Source: DTDX01 sp964608455 (GTDB taxonomy: Archaea > Thermoproteota > Bathyarchaeia > 40CM-2-53-6 > DTDX01). From it: a stretch of 64,000 bases of DNA. This document shows, piece after piece, positions 16,202-25,166 of this stretch. The position numbers and the translations under genes are program-made. Each line of letters begins with the position of its first letter. The stretch's first letter is position 1. The notes under the pieces are model-generated. The model was not told the DNA's origin. It saw only the letters and a program-made list of their open reading frames with translations, and made no database searches. The stretch is taken from the NCBI GenBank assembly GCA_964608455.1, contig CAZSNM010000002.1, forward strand, positions 1-64,000, read 5' to 3'.

Positions 16202-17149
16202 TTGAGAATTTTTTATACAACAGACATTCATGGTTCCACTCTTTGTTTTAAAAAATTTTTAAACGCTGGAAAATTCTATAAAGCAAATGTAATAATTCTT
16301 GGCGGAGATATAACAGGCAAAATGATTATCCCACTTGTTGAACAAGATGATGGCTCCTATATGGGTAAGCAGTTCGGCACCACTTATATAGCTAAAACTG
16401 AGGAGGAACTTCAAGCGGTAGAAAAAAAGATAGAAGATTCTGGCTACTATCCTTACAGGATGAGTAAAAAAGAAATGGAAGAGTTTACAGCTGATAAATC
16501 AAAGGTTGAGAAATTATTTGATCAATTAATACTGGAAAGAGTTGAAAAATGGATTCGATTAGCTGAAGAAAGATTAAGAGGCCAAAATATCGCTTGTTAC
16601 ATTCAACCGGGAAATGATGATCGATATTTAATAGATCCAATTTTAGAAAAATCTGATGTAGTAATAAATACTGAAGGAAAAGTTTTAGAAATAGATGCGC
16701 ATCATGAAATGATTAGCACTGGTCACTCAAATATTACTCCTTGGAAATGCCCTAGAGATGTTCCAGAAGAAAAGCTTTCAGAGATTATAGAAGGAATGGT
16801 TTCTCAAGTTAAGAATATGAAAAATTGCATTTTTAATTTTCATTGTCCACCTTATGATACGCATTTGGATAGGGCTCCAGAACTTGATGAAAATCTTACA
16901 CCAAAGCTTGACGGTTCAGGAGGCTTTAAGATGATTCCAGTAGGATCAAAATCTATTCGAAATGCTATTGAAAAATATCAACCTTTATTAGGTCTTCACG
17001 GGCATATTCATGAATCAAAAGCAAGCCAGTATATCGGAAGAACTTTGTGCATAAATCCTAGAAGCGAATATGGAGAAGGAATTCTTAGAGGCTGCTTAAT
17101 AGAGCTTACAGATAAGGGTATAAAAAGCTTTATTTTTACGCAAGGTTAG
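16202..17149 (+). CDS. Calcineurin-like metallophosphoesterase
   Basis: A 315-residue metal-dependent phosphoesterase, presumably cytosolic since no signal peptide is seen. The metal-binding motifs run in order: TTDIHGS at residue 6, GGDITGK near 38, GNDDR near 138, then HCPP near 217 and GLHGHIHES near 263. An insertion at about 45-130 separates the second and third motifs. Its start is TTG 16202 with GGGGGA upstream and a TATA box at 16136-16144. It stands alone, so its substrate cannot be inferred. Confidence 0.85.
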   Translation: MRIFYTTDIHGSTLCFKKFLNAGKFYKANVIILGGDITGKMIIPLVEQDDGSYMGKQFGTTYIAKTEEELQAVEKKIEDSGYYPYRMSKKEMEEFTADKSKVEKLFDQLILERVEKWIRLAEERLRGQNIACYIQPGNDDRYLIDPILEKSDVVINTEGKVLEIDAHHEMISTGHSNITPWKCPRDVPEEKLSEIIEGMVSQVKNMKNCIFNFHCPPYDTHLDRAPELDENLTPKLDGSGGFKMIPVGSKSIRNAIEKYQPLLGLHGHIHESKASQYIGRTLCINPRSEYGEGILRGCLIELTDKGIKSFIFTQG

Positions 17150-17154
17150 TGAGT

Positions 17155-17356
17155 TTCTCCACAGCTAAAGTCGGGAGCTTCCAACATGTAGAAGTAGTTT
17201 TACGCCTATCTCCTCATCTGCTGGTTCGGGAGGCTTACTGCTTCCTATCCCATAAAGCTCATTACCCTTATGGGCTACTTTACCTATTTTGCCTCTGCCA
17301 ACATAAGCTTTAGGCTTCAATAGGTTATTGCAACATACTCGCAATTTAAATTTCAT
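17155..17356 (-). pseudogene. Probable remnant of an IS200/IS605-type TnpB 3' end with right-end-like sequence
   Basis: The minus strand encodes a 63-residue open stretch. Its pattern (NNLLKPKAYVGRGK, then a Pro/Glu-rich linker, ending LHVGSSRL) recalls the tail of archaeal TnpB proteins after their zinc finger. Immediately past its stop comes GGAAGCTCCCGACTTTAGC, similar in layout to the hairpin/omega-RNA region at the right end of IS605-like elements. No TnpB catalytic core, TnpA or left end is present, so it would be a dead fragment. Similarity was judged by eye only. Confidence 0.35.
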
Positions 17357-17404
17357 CCCAAAACTAAAGTTCTAGGTTTTCTGGGCACTCAATTTATAAA
17401 AATA

Positions 17405-17930
17405 TAACATCATTAACTTATGAAATATTTTTCTATTCTAACGTTATTTTTCTGCAAACCTTTAACATTTTGCGCAGTTATCCATCTAATTATTTCTAAA
17501 GCTTTAAAAGCTCATCCAAGTCATTCGCATATATGTTCGCAGTAATTATCTCTACAAGTTAAAGCATTTGCTCTTATGAATTTTGCTTTAATAAATTCAG
17601 GCTTTGCCTCCACCTCTTCTAAGTATTTTTTTAACAAAAATTTAAGCTTTTATAGTCGATTATTTTAACATCGTGCCCAGCCAACCTTTTCAATCACGCT
17701 TAACTCCATTTTCAAATCCAACTTTCTCAAAGGCTTGCTTTTTCCTAATAGAAAATCTAAAAAATGGTTATTTTTCTAGATCCAATTTCATTCGGTCAGC
17801 CATACACTTACTTTCTGCTTAAAGATGATGCTTCATCGGATGCTATAAACTTGCTACTAATTCTTTAGTAAATTTATTAAGCCTTTTGAAAGCGGTAGAT
17901 AAATTAACCATCAACTAACTTTTATCAATT
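17405..17930 (-). pseudogene. Unidentified decayed protein gene
   Basis: Minus-strand translation gives protein-like segments broken by stops and frame changes. Examples are KYLEEVEAKPEFIKAKFIRA followed by NALTCRDNYCEHICE (about 17530-17640), then after a stop ALEIIRWITAQNVKGLQKNN ending in a TAA near 17420. Upstream pieces include AFKRLNKFTKELVAS, LLGKSKPLRKLDLKMELSV and LAGHDVKIIDYKSLNF. The Cys/His pattern CRDNYCEHIC hints at a small metal site. I do not recognise the family. With the TnpB-like tail beside it, this 0.8 kb is the one clearly degenerate stretch of the window. Confidence 0.5.
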
Positions 17931-17934
17931 CTTA

Positions 17935-18822
17935 CTAAAAGTTATGGATTTCTCCAATTTCTTTATATCCCTCTTCCTCAAATTGTAATGTTGAATGGGT
18001 TATTCCATATTTGCTTTCTAGAACCTGCTTTACTTTATTTAGCATAGCATTTAAATCTTTAATAGCCCAAGGTTTAACTGTTAAGTGAGCACTTAAACAA
18101 TGAATATAAGAGGTTATGCTCCATACATGAATATCATGAACATCAATAATTCCATCAATCTTTTTTATGGATTCTTTTAATTCATTTATATCAATATGCT
18201 TCGGTACCCCTTCTAAAAGAATGTTAAGGATTATATAAAGCATTTTTCCAGTTCCATAAATTATTATCGCGCTTATCATTAACCCAATTATTGGATCAAT
18301 AAAATACCATCCTGTAAAAAATATTATTAAGGCTCCAATTATAACTCCAATAGATGAAATGGTATCGCCTAAAACATGAAGAAAAGCTGCTTTAATATTT
18401 AAGTTTAATGAATGCTTTGAAAGAAAGCTTATTGAAAGTAAATTAGCAATTAACCCTATAACAGCTATAATTAGCATTTCTAAACTTTTTATTTCAACTT
18501 TATGAATAAACCTGTTAAATGCTTCATAGGAAATAAAAATCGATATAAAAGCAAGCATTACTCCATTAGTTAACGCTGATAAAACTTCAACTCTATAGTA
18601 ACCATAAGTTTTATCTTTTGTAGGAGGTTTTAAAGCTATTTTTCCAGCCATAAAACAAAGAAGTAAAGCTGTTAAATCCGAAAGCATATGCCAAGCATCG
18701 CTTAATAAAGCTAAGCTATTAGATATTAAACCACCAATCATCTCAAGAGTCATTATTCCGCCTGTGATGAAAAGCGCAGCTATTAAGCTTTTTTGTTCAG
18801 AAGCTTTTGCATCGCATTTCAA
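17935..18822 (-). CDS. Cation diffusion facilitator (CDF) metal exporter
   Basis: A 295-residue CDF protein exporting divalent metals such as zinc in exchange for protons. Six helices are expected. The metal site HxxxD is in SDAWHMLSDLTA near residue 40 and again in AFLHVLGDTISS near 148, the pattern of zinc transporters of ZitB/CzcD type. The C-terminal cytosolic domain (from about 205, HDIHVWSITSYIHCLSAHL) is present. It is transcribed towards the pseudogene region and follows the hydrogenase operon by about 90 bp, but it need not be co-transcribed. Confidence 0.9.
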   Translation of the reverse strand: MKCDAKASEQKSLIAALFITGGIMTLEMIGGLISNSLALLSDAWHMLSDLTALLLCFMAGKIALKPPTKDKTYGYYRVEVLSALTNGVMLAFISIFISYEAFNRFIHKVEIKSLEMLIIAVIGLIANLLSISFLSKHSLNLNIKAAFLHVLGDTISSIGVIIGALIIFFTGWYFIDPIIGLMISAIIIYGTGKMLYIILNILLEGVPKHIDINELKESIKKIDGIIDVHDIHVWSITSYIHCLSAHLTVKPWAIKDLNAMLNKVKQVLESKYGITHSTLQFEEEGYKEIGEIHNF

Positions 18823-18909
18823 TTTTATTCTTTAAACCTCAAAAAATAAAGTTTACCTAATTTTCTCCACAAGCAAAAATGAAAGGGTATATAAAGAATT
18901 TCCCTTATA

Positions 18910-20217
18910 TTAAAAATTTTGTTTTCTATTTAAAAAATCAGTTATATGAACGGAGCAAGAAATGCATGGGTCATAAGCTCTAACAAGCATTTCGCATCTT
19001 AAGGTTGCTTCCTCTAATGGTAAATTATGAATTTGCATCGCATAAGCCTTTAAATCTTCATCAATATTTTTAGCGTTATGAGCTGTAGGTGTTACTATAT
19101 CAGCTTTTTTCACTATTCCTTTATCGTTAAGTTCATAACAATGATAAAGAATGCCTCTAGGAGCTTCTACTATAGCACATCCAACTCCAGCTTTAGGTTT
19201 AATATCCGCTTCAGTTACAATCTCATTTTTAAGAGGAGTTAATTCATCAATAAGCATTAAAGAATATTCTATGCAGTTTAAAAGTTCTATAGCTCTAGCT
19301 ATAAGCGCCTTAAAAGGTTTATATATAGTTGGTTTAAAACCTATTTTTTCAGCTAAAGATTTAGCTTTATCAGCTAAAGTATTAAAGTTTAGGTTTACTC
19401 TAGCTAAAGGTCCAACCATAAATGAGCTTCTTCCATTCACTATAGAATGTTTAGCCCATGAATAATCTGCTTGAATTTCTCGTATATATTTTCGGTATTC
19501 CTCCTCTTTACAATTTAATCCTTCTGTTGAAGAAAGAATTCCATCATTTATTGGGTATATATCTTTTCTTGTTAACGCTATCTGCTCGCATTTTCTTTCA
19601 AACTCAGGTATATCTAGACTAGCGAAAAACTCTATTGTTTCTTCACCATCCTTCAAAGCTGTTTTTAATCTTTTCTTTAATTCTTCAAGCATTGTTTTCG
19701 ATGGTAACGCCGTAAAGCCGCCTACTACAGCTGAGACGGGATGAATAGCTTTTCCTCCAATAGCCTCTGTAATATCGTTTCCAAGTTTTTTAAGCATTAA
19801 ACCTTTTTTAACAAGATTAAGATGTTTTTCAGCCATTGAAATAGCGCTTTCATAACCAAGATAATCTGGTGCCGCCAATAAATAAAGGTTTAATGCATGG
19901 CTTTGTAAATGGTTGGCAAAATTCATAAGCATTCTTAATTTTTTTGTTTGCTCGCTAACTTCAAGTTTTAAAGCATTTTCTATAGCGCGTAAAGCACATA
20001 TTTGATGGGGAACAGGGCATATACCGCATATTCTAGAAGTTAATTCATGAACTTCATTATATTTTCTTCCAACTAAAAAAGCCTCAAAGAATTTAGGTGG
20101 CTCAAATATTCCAAAGCGAGCTTCTTCCACAACGCCATCTACAATTTTTATTTTAATTTCTCCTTGACCTTCAACCCTAGATATATAGCCTACTTCAATA
20201 TTTTTTTCAATGCTCAT
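18910..20217 (-). CDS. hydA: NiFe hydrogenase large (alpha) subunit, group 3b
   Basis: Catalytic subunit of a soluble bidirectional NAD(P)-linked hydrogenase (sulfhydrogenase type). The nickel-iron ligands are in SRICGICPVPHQ near residue 61 (RxCGxC) and at the C terminus in YDPCISCSVH (DPCxxC), followed by only ten more residues, so a maturation protease would cut a very short tail. I start it at ATG 20217 (MSIEKN), 11 bp inside the delta-subunit gene; a longer in-frame extension to 20286 has no family-like sequence. Last gene of the hydBGDA operon. Confidence 0.92.
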   Translation of the reverse strand: MSIEKNIEVGYISRVEGQGEIKIKIVDGVVEEARFGIFEPPKFFEAFLVGRKYNEVHELTSRICGICPVPHQICALRAIENALKLEVSEQTKKLRMLMNFANHLQSHALNLYLLAAPDYLGYESAISMAEKHLNLVKKGLMLKKLGNDITEAIGGKAIHPVSAVVGGFTALPSKTMLEELKKRLKTALKDGEETIEFFASLDIPEFERKCEQIALTRKDIYPINDGILSSTEGLNCKEEEYRKYIREIQADYSWAKHSIVNGRSSFMVGPLARVNLNFNTLADKAKSLAEKIGFKPTIYKPFKALIARAIELLNCIEYSLMLIDELTPLKNEIVTEADIKPKAGVGCAIVEAPRGILYHCYELNDKGIVKKADIVTPTAHNAKNIDEDLKAYAMQIHNLPLEEATLRCEMLVRAYDPCISCSVHITDFLNRKQNF

Positions 20218-21004
20218 AATTTTTATTCGCCTCCTCAAATAAAGCAGGAGTAATTCCTGCATATTTTCTAAATTTTCTAGCCGCATCCTCCTTTGATAAA
20301 CCGCATTTATTTATAAATGTTTCAGCCAAAGATTTAGCGTTGGCATCACTCATAGGTCCATAGCATCCTTCGCATACTCTATTTAAAGATGGACATAAGG
20401 CACCGCATCCAGCAGCTGTAACGGGGCCCATGCAAGGTCTACCCTCAAAAGTAAGCAAGCAAATATTTTCTTTAAGTTTGCATTCAATGCATACTGGATG
20501 AACTCTAAGGAATGGTTTTCTTTGAATTAAAGCGCTTTTAACAACTTCTAAAATAAGGTTTTTATGTGGAGGGCACCCTTTTAACTCAATATCAACTTTA
20601 ACAAACTCTTTTAATGGAATTATTCTTTGGAAGGATTCTTTTTTTGAATGAATTGCTGAAAAATCTTCATAAACTTTAGCAGAAACAGCTGGCGGAACCC
20701 AATTTAAAATTGATGGAATACATCCTGTGCATGCACAGTCCCCAAATGCGATTAAAACTTTAGATTTTGCTCTTAACTCTCTTAATTCATTTAATTCTCT
20801 TGGAGTTGAAATTGAGCCTTCAATAAAGGTTGCGTCATATGGGCCTTCAAGATTAACTCTTTTAGCCATAACAAAATATGAAATCTCCACGTTTTTTAGC
20901 AAATCTAAAAGTTCATCTTCAAGCCTTAAAAACTCCATTTGACAACCTGCACAACCAGTCATTTTTACAACAGCTACCTTTAATTTTTCATTCAAAACTT
21001 TCAT
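20207..21004 (-). CDS. hydD: NiFe hydrogenase small (delta) subunit
   Basis: Electron-transfer subunit of the group 3b hydrogenase, carrying iron-sulfur clusters. The proximal cluster motif is TGCAGCQMEF at residue 16. Further Cys are in FGDCACTGCIPS near 95, KGCPPHKN near 150, CIECKLKENIC near 180 and CGALCPS near 208. The annotated ATG 21004 touches its GGAGG ribosome site with no spacer. The in-frame TTG at 20995 has a 9-nt spacer and is a good alternative start. It overlaps hydA by 11 bp. Confidence 0.92.
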   Translation of the reverse strand: MKVLNEKLKVAVVKMTGCAGCQMEFLRLEDELLDLLKNVEISYFVMAKRVNLEGPYDATFIEGSISTPRELNELRELRAKSKVLIAFGDCACTGCIPSILNWVPPAVSAKVYEDFSAIHSKKESFQRIIPLKEFVKVDIELKGCPPHKNLILEVVKSALIQRKPFLRVHPVCIECKLKENICLLTFEGRPCMGPVTAAGCGALCPSLNRVCEGCYGPMSDANAKSLAETFINKCGLSKEDAARKFRKYAGITPALFEEANKNYEH

Positions 21005-21012
21005 CCTCCATT

Positions 21013-21846
21013 TTAAATTATTAAATCAGGTAAACCTTTTATTTCAGAATAAGCAAATACAGGGCCATCCTTGCAAACATATTTTTTGCCTATTTGGCAA
21101 TGGCCGCATTGAGCTATACCGCATTTCATTCTTCTTTCAAGAGAAACATAAATTTGATCTTCAGAAAAACCTTTAGCAATAAGTCCTTTAACTACAAAAT
21201 GCATCATTATTTCTGGACCGCAAGTCATAACTATAGCGTTATCTGGAGTTGTTTCCATATCTTCAAAAAGAATTGGGACAACACCAACTTTATAATTCCA
21301 TTTAACCCCTCTTGGAACAGCATCAACTGTTAAGCGCAAAATAGAATTTGGAATTTTTCTCCAAGCTTCAAATTCGCTTGTGAATATCATATCGTTAGGG
21401 GTTCTAGCTCCATAAAGAATTTCAAGTCTTCCATATTTGCTTCGGTTTTTAGCTATATAAAGAATGACGGGCTTTAATGGTGCAAGCCCTATTCCTCCAG
21501 CAACTAAAAGAACATCTTTTCCTTCAGCTTTATCTAAAGGCCAACCTTCACCATATGGTCCTCGCATATATAATTTATCGCCTTCCTTGCATGAATGAAG
21601 CTTTTGCGTGAAGTTGCCAACCTTTCTAATGGTTGTTTCAAAGGTTCCATCTTGAATTAAAGAACTTAAAGAAAAAGCCGCCTCTCCAAAACCAAATATT
21701 GAAAGCAATATAAATCTTCCAGGTTTAAACTCTTCTTCAGAAATAAATGAACCGTTTGAAAAAGCTAAGGTATAAGTGTTTGTATCTTTAGTTTCAGATT
21801 TAATTTTTTTAATTATACATTCACTTAATCTATATGGATCTTGCAT
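21013..21846 (-). CDS. hydG: Hydrogenase gamma subunit (FAD/NAD(P)-binding, [2Fe-2S])
   Basis: A 277-residue diaphorase subunit of ferredoxin-reductase fold that links the hydrogenase to NAD(P). The FAD region is PGRFILLSIFG near 40 and MRGPYGEGWPL near 95; the nucleotide region is VAGGIGLAPLKPVI near 115. The C-terminal Cys motif MKCGIAQCGHCQIGKKYVC binds a [2Fe-2S] cluster. I start it at ATG 21846, with AGGTGAG 4 nt upstream; GTG 21855 is also in frame. It overlaps the hydB end and sits 9 bp before hydD. Confidence 0.92.
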   Translation of the reverse strand: MQDPYRLSECIIKKIKSETKDTNTYTLAFSNGSFISEEEFKPGRFILLSIFGFGEAAFSLSSLIQDGTFETTIRKVGNFTQKLHSCKEGDKLYMRGPYGEGWPLDKAEGKDVLLVAGGIGLAPLKPVILYIAKNRSKYGRLEILYGARTPNDMIFTSEFEAWRKIPNSILRLTVDAVPRGVKWNYKVGVVPILFEDMETTPDNAIVMTCGPEIMMHFVVKGLIAKGFSEDQIYVSLERRMKCGIAQCGHCQIGKKYVCKDGPVFAYSEIKGLPDLII

Positions 21847-22930
21847 TTTTCTCACCTATACTAGCTAAAACATTTTTTAAAGCAGTTACTTCTGTCACAT
21901 TTTTTTCACCTTTAATTATAGCAGCAACTTCAGTTATATCTATTCCAACAGGACATGTTTTTATGCATCGACCACAACCAACGCATTTAAATTCACCATT
22001 AAAAACATTATATTGGGAAGCCCCTCCCCAACCAAGGTTATGCCCCATAAATTGCCTAACTCTAGCAGCTCTATCTCTTCTAAAGTTTCCTCCTAAAGCT
22101 ACCTCAGCAAACTCCAACAAAAAGCAAGCATCCCATTCTTTATAGCGTATTCCACCATCCAAACTTAAATTTAGTTCATCTCTAACATCAAAGCAATAAC
22201 ATGTAGGGCATGATAAAACGCATTGACCACATGCCAAATCCACTTCCCCAAGCAAACGCCATATCTCATGATTTAAATTCTTTTGAATCAATTCCGGAAG
22301 GTTGCGCACATCTATTTTTCTTTTAAATTTTTGTTTAGTTAATTCTACAACTCTTCTTTTTTCCTCTAGCTCTTTATTGGAAGCCTCTTTACCTTTAATT
22401 AATTTAATTAATTTTTCTCCAATTTCGCTTCCAGACTCAACTAAATAATTTTCATTAATTTTTGTTAATAACAAGTCGAAACCTTTAGTTGGTGTTGGAC
22501 CTGTACCCATGGATTCGCAAAAACATGTTTCGCTAGGATTATTACAAGTTAAAGCTATAATGATTAAGTTTTCTCTTCTTTTAGCATATCTAAGGCATGG
22601 AAACTTATCCATGAAAACTTTATCAAGTAAAAGAAAAGCATTTAAATCGCATGAATGAATCCCAAAAATCACCTGTTTCTTTTTAAACTGCGGTTCTTCA
22701 GAGGTGACTTCCCCTTTAGTAAACCTTAATAAATTTTCTCTTTGAGGTATAAGATATTTTTTTGGAGGTAAAATTGTTGTTGAATAATCTAATGCTATTT
22801 CCTCAAAAGAGTTTACTTCATTAAACTCATAAAGAGACTTTTTTCTCTTAGGTGCTACAACATCATATTCCTCTAAAAGCCTATTAAAAAAGATTAAAAG
22901 ATCACTTTCTTTGCAAACTTTAGCCTTCAA
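21830..22930 (-). CDS. hydB: Hydrogenase beta subunit (4Fe-4S dicluster, sulfhydrogenase type)
   Basis: First gene of the hydBGDA operon, 366 residues. It wires electrons between the diaphorase and small subunits. It has two cluster-binding regions: DLACGQCVLSCPTCYC near residue 232 and the ferredoxin-like CVGCGRCIKTCPVG near 315. An additional Cys region (CNNPSETCFCESMG) lies near 130. Gene order and content match the cytosolic hydrogenases of Thermococcales, which can evolve H2 from NADPH and reduce sulfur. It is preceded by a palindrome and TATA-like site at 23009-23030. Confidence 0.92.
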   Translation of the reverse strand: MKAKVCKESDLLIFFNRLLEEYDVVAPKRKKSLYEFNEVNSFEEIALDYSTTILPPKKYLIPQRENLLRFTKGEVTSEEPQFKKKQVIFGIHSCDLNAFLLLDKVFMDKFPCLRYAKRRENLIIIALTCNNPSETCFCESMGTGPTPTKGFDLLLTKINENYLVESGSEIGEKLIKLIKGKEASNKELEEKRRVVELTKQKFKRKIDVRNLPELIQKNLNHEIWRLLGEVDLACGQCVLSCPTCYCFDVRDELNLSLDGGIRYKEWDACFLLEFAEVALGGNFRRDRAARVRQFMGHNLGWGGASQYNVFNGEFKCVGCGRCIKTCPVGIDITEVAAIIKGEKNVTEVTALKNVLASIGEKNARSI

Positions 22931-23008
22931 AAAGTGTTTCCTCCTTTTTCTTAACTCATTATAATGCGCTACTCTTTATTATTTTGTAAATTTAAAATTT
23001 TTGGTTTG

Positions 23009-23030
23009 ATATATACCTTGATAATTATCA
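23009..23030 (-). promoter_or_regulatory. Hydrogenase operon promoter with adjacent perfect palindrome
   Basis: GATATATACC (23009-23018; GGTATATATC on the coding strand) can serve as TATA box. Directly upstream lies the perfect 12-bp palindrome TGATAATTATCA (23019-23030), placed where an archaeal regulator would compete with TFB. I see no GTTnnnAAC motif of the SurR type here. Confidence 0.45.
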
Positions 23031-23085
23031 TTAAAAATATTGTATTTAAATTTAACGCAGTTAAAATTTTATTTAATTTCTAGCC

Positions 23086-23592
23086 TTAATAAATGGAAAT
23101 TTTTTCTACACCTTTAACATTTAAAAGTTTAGGGATAAGGTTTCCAGGAATTTTCTTTTCTGTTATCAATGTTAATTTAGGTTGAGGCGTTAATTCAGGA
23201 TCATCAGCTAAAGCTTGACGTATACCTATTCCTTCTTCAGCCAATATTGAAGCTGCTCCAGCTAAAACTCCAACAGCTTTGGGATCTATAGGAGTTATTT
23301 CAACAACCCCAAAACCTAAATGTTTTGCAAGCTCCTTTAAAGATAAACCTGCTGATCTAATATTTGTAAATATAATGTTTAATTCTTTATTCTCTTGAAT
23401 GGCTTTAATTGTTTCGCAAACGGTTCTTCTATCTACTCCAGCAAACTTAGCAATTTTAGCTGCTGGAACCTCAATTTCATTGCAATAAATTTTTCCATTA
23501 TGGTTTATTCTTAAACCATTTTCAACAAGCACCTTAGCAACTTTTAATCTTTCAGGATGCTTTTTAAAAAATGAAGCGATTCTATTCCACAA
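23086..23592 (-). CDS. Predicted archaeal regulator with HTH and ACT-like domains (COG1707-like)
   Basis: A 168-residue archaeal protein. Residues about 35-70 form a helix-turn-helix-like segment (AAKIAKFAGVDRRTVCETI). Residues from about 95 form an ACT-like amino-acid-sensing domain (VVEITPIDPKAVGVLAGAAS, then KLTLITEKKIP). It is divergent from trpB2 across 169 bp, so control of that gene in response to an amino acid is a reasonable inference. DNA binding has not been shown from sequence alone. Confidence 0.7.
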   Translation of the reverse strand: MWNRIASFFKKHPERLKVAKVLVENGLRINHNGKIYCNEIEVPAAKIAKFAGVDRRTVCETIKAIQENKELNIIFTNIRSAGLSLKELAKHLGFGVVEITPIDPKAVGVLAGAASILAEEGIGIRQALADDPELTPQPKLTLITEKKIPGNLIPKLLNVKGVEKISIY

Positions 23593-23688
23593 GATTCATT
23601 ACCATTAAATATGTATTTTTAGGCTTTGTTAAATTAATACTTTACGATAAATATGAAGATAAATAGGCTATTAGGAATATTTTTACTC

Positions 23689-23704
23689 CCGAAAGATTAA
23701 AATA
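23689..23704 (+). promoter_or_regulatory. BRE/TATA promoter of trpB2
   Basis: CCGAAAGATTAAAATA has a good BRE (CCGAAAG) and a weaker TATA. Transcription would start near 23725, and GAGGT (23748-23752) precedes ATG 23762. Confidence 0.5.
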
Positions 23705-23761
23705 CTTCTTTCATCATTAAAAATAGCATTTAACAAGCAGGTTAAGCGAGGTTTCCAGTTT

Positions 23762-25129
23762 ATGCCAAAAGAAAAAATCGATAAGGAACATGCGGTTTTT
23801 TTAAGCCCTGATGAAATGCCAGATTCATGGTATAATATTTTAGCGGATTTTCCAGAACCTTTACCTCCACCATTAGATCCAAAAACTCTTCAACCAATAA
23901 ATCCTGAATCACTTTTTCGCATTTTTGCTAAAGAACTTGTTCTTCAAGAAGCCTCAACAACCCGCTATATTAAAATTCCTGAAGAGGTTAGGGATGCGTA
24001 CCTTAGAATTCCTAGACCGACTCCTCTTATACGCGCTAAAAGACTTGAAAAATTTCTTAAAACTCCAGCTGAAATCTATTATAAATGCGAGCAATTAAGC
24101 CCTACCGGAAGCCATAAATCAAATACAGCTATTCCTCAAGCCTACTATAATATGATTCAAGGTGTTGAAAAAGTTGTAACTGAAACAGGAGCTGGACAAT
24201 GGGGTTCAGCGTTAGCAATGGCTGCTGCAATATTTAATTTAAAATGCACTGTTTATATGACAGCTTCAAGCTATGATAAAAAACCTGGAAGAAGAATAAT
24301 GATGGAGGTTTGGGGAGCTAAAGTTTATAGATCTCCAAGCGAAAACACAGAATTTGGAAGGAAAATTCTTTCTAAAGATCCTAATCATCCTGGATCTCTT
24401 GGAATTGCAATAAGTGAAGCTATAGAAGATGTTCTTAAAAATGAAAATTCTAGATATTGTTTAGGCTCAGTTTTAAACCATGTTTTGCTTCATCAAACAA
24501 TAATTGGTCAAGAAGCTAAAAAACAATTTGAAATGATAGATGTTTATCCTGATGTTATATGCGGTTGCATTGGTGGAGGCTCAAACTATGCTGGTTTCAG
24601 TTATCCATTTATGATGGATAAATTAAAAGGGAAAAAACCTGAAACTGAATTTATAGCTTGCGAGCCGAAAGCTGTTCCTTCAACTACAAAAGGTAAATAT
24701 ACTTATGATTTTGGTGATTCAGCGGAGATAACCCCCTTATTAAAAATGTATACAATAGGCCATAATTATTATCCACCGCCAATTCATGGTGCAGGCTTAA
24801 GATATCATGGAAAAGCTCCATCAATGTGCTATCTTATAAATAAAGGTTATATGAAGTCTGTAGCTTACGATCAAACTTCTGTTGGTGAAGCTGCAAAAAT
24901 ATTTGCTCAAACCGAAGGGGTGATGACAGCTCCAGAAACAGCTCATGCAATTAAATGCGTTATTGATATAGCTTTAGAATGCAAAAAAACAGGTGAAAAA
25001 AAAGTTATAGCATTTAATAATAGTGGTCATGGACTTTTAGATTTAACATTTTATGAAGAGCTTATTGAAGGAAAACTAGTTGATTGGGAGCCAACAAAAA
25101 TAATTATTCCAGAATACATTAAAAACTAA
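23762..25129 (+). CDS. trpB2: Tryptophan synthase beta chain 2 (TrpB2 type)
   Basis: A 455-residue PLP enzyme condensing indole with serine (or phosphoserine) to give tryptophan. The PLP Lys is in LSPTGSHKSNTAIPQ near residue 120, with TETGAGQWGSALA near 145 and the glycine phosphate loop GCIGGGSNYAGFSYP near 267. The N-terminal extension (ADFPEPLPPPLDP) and the length are typical of TrpB2, which works without TrpA. No trpA or other trp genes are nearby. It is divergent from an ACT-domain regulator. Confidence 0.92.
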   Translation: MPKEKIDKEHAVFLSPDEMPDSWYNILADFPEPLPPPLDPKTLQPINPESLFRIFAKELVLQEASTTRYIKIPEEVRDAYLRIPRPTPLIRAKRLEKFLKTPAEIYYKCEQLSPTGSHKSNTAIPQAYYNMIQGVEKVVTETGAGQWGSALAMAAAIFNLKCTVYMTASSYDKKPGRRIMMEVWGAKVYRSPSENTEFGRKILSKDPNHPGSLGIAISEAIEDVLKNENSRYCLGSVLNHVLLHQTIIGQEAKKQFEMIDVYPDVICGCIGGGSNYAGFSYPFMMDKLKGKKPETEFIACEPKAVPSTTKGKYTYDFGDSAEITPLLKMYTIGHNYYPPPIHGAGLRYHGKAPSMCYLINKGYMKSVAYDQTSVGEAAKIFAQTEGVMTAPETAHAIKCVIDIALECKKTGEKKVIAFNNSGHGLLDLTFYEELIEGKLVDWEPTKIIIPEYIKN

Positions 25130-25166
25130 AAAATTTATTTTATTTTTATTCTTTAAATATAAACTT

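Noticed and set aside
19151..19465. 104-codon open frame opposite hydA
   Set aside because: Lies wholly inside the well-supported hydrogenase large-subunit gene on the other strand; no ribosome site or similarity.
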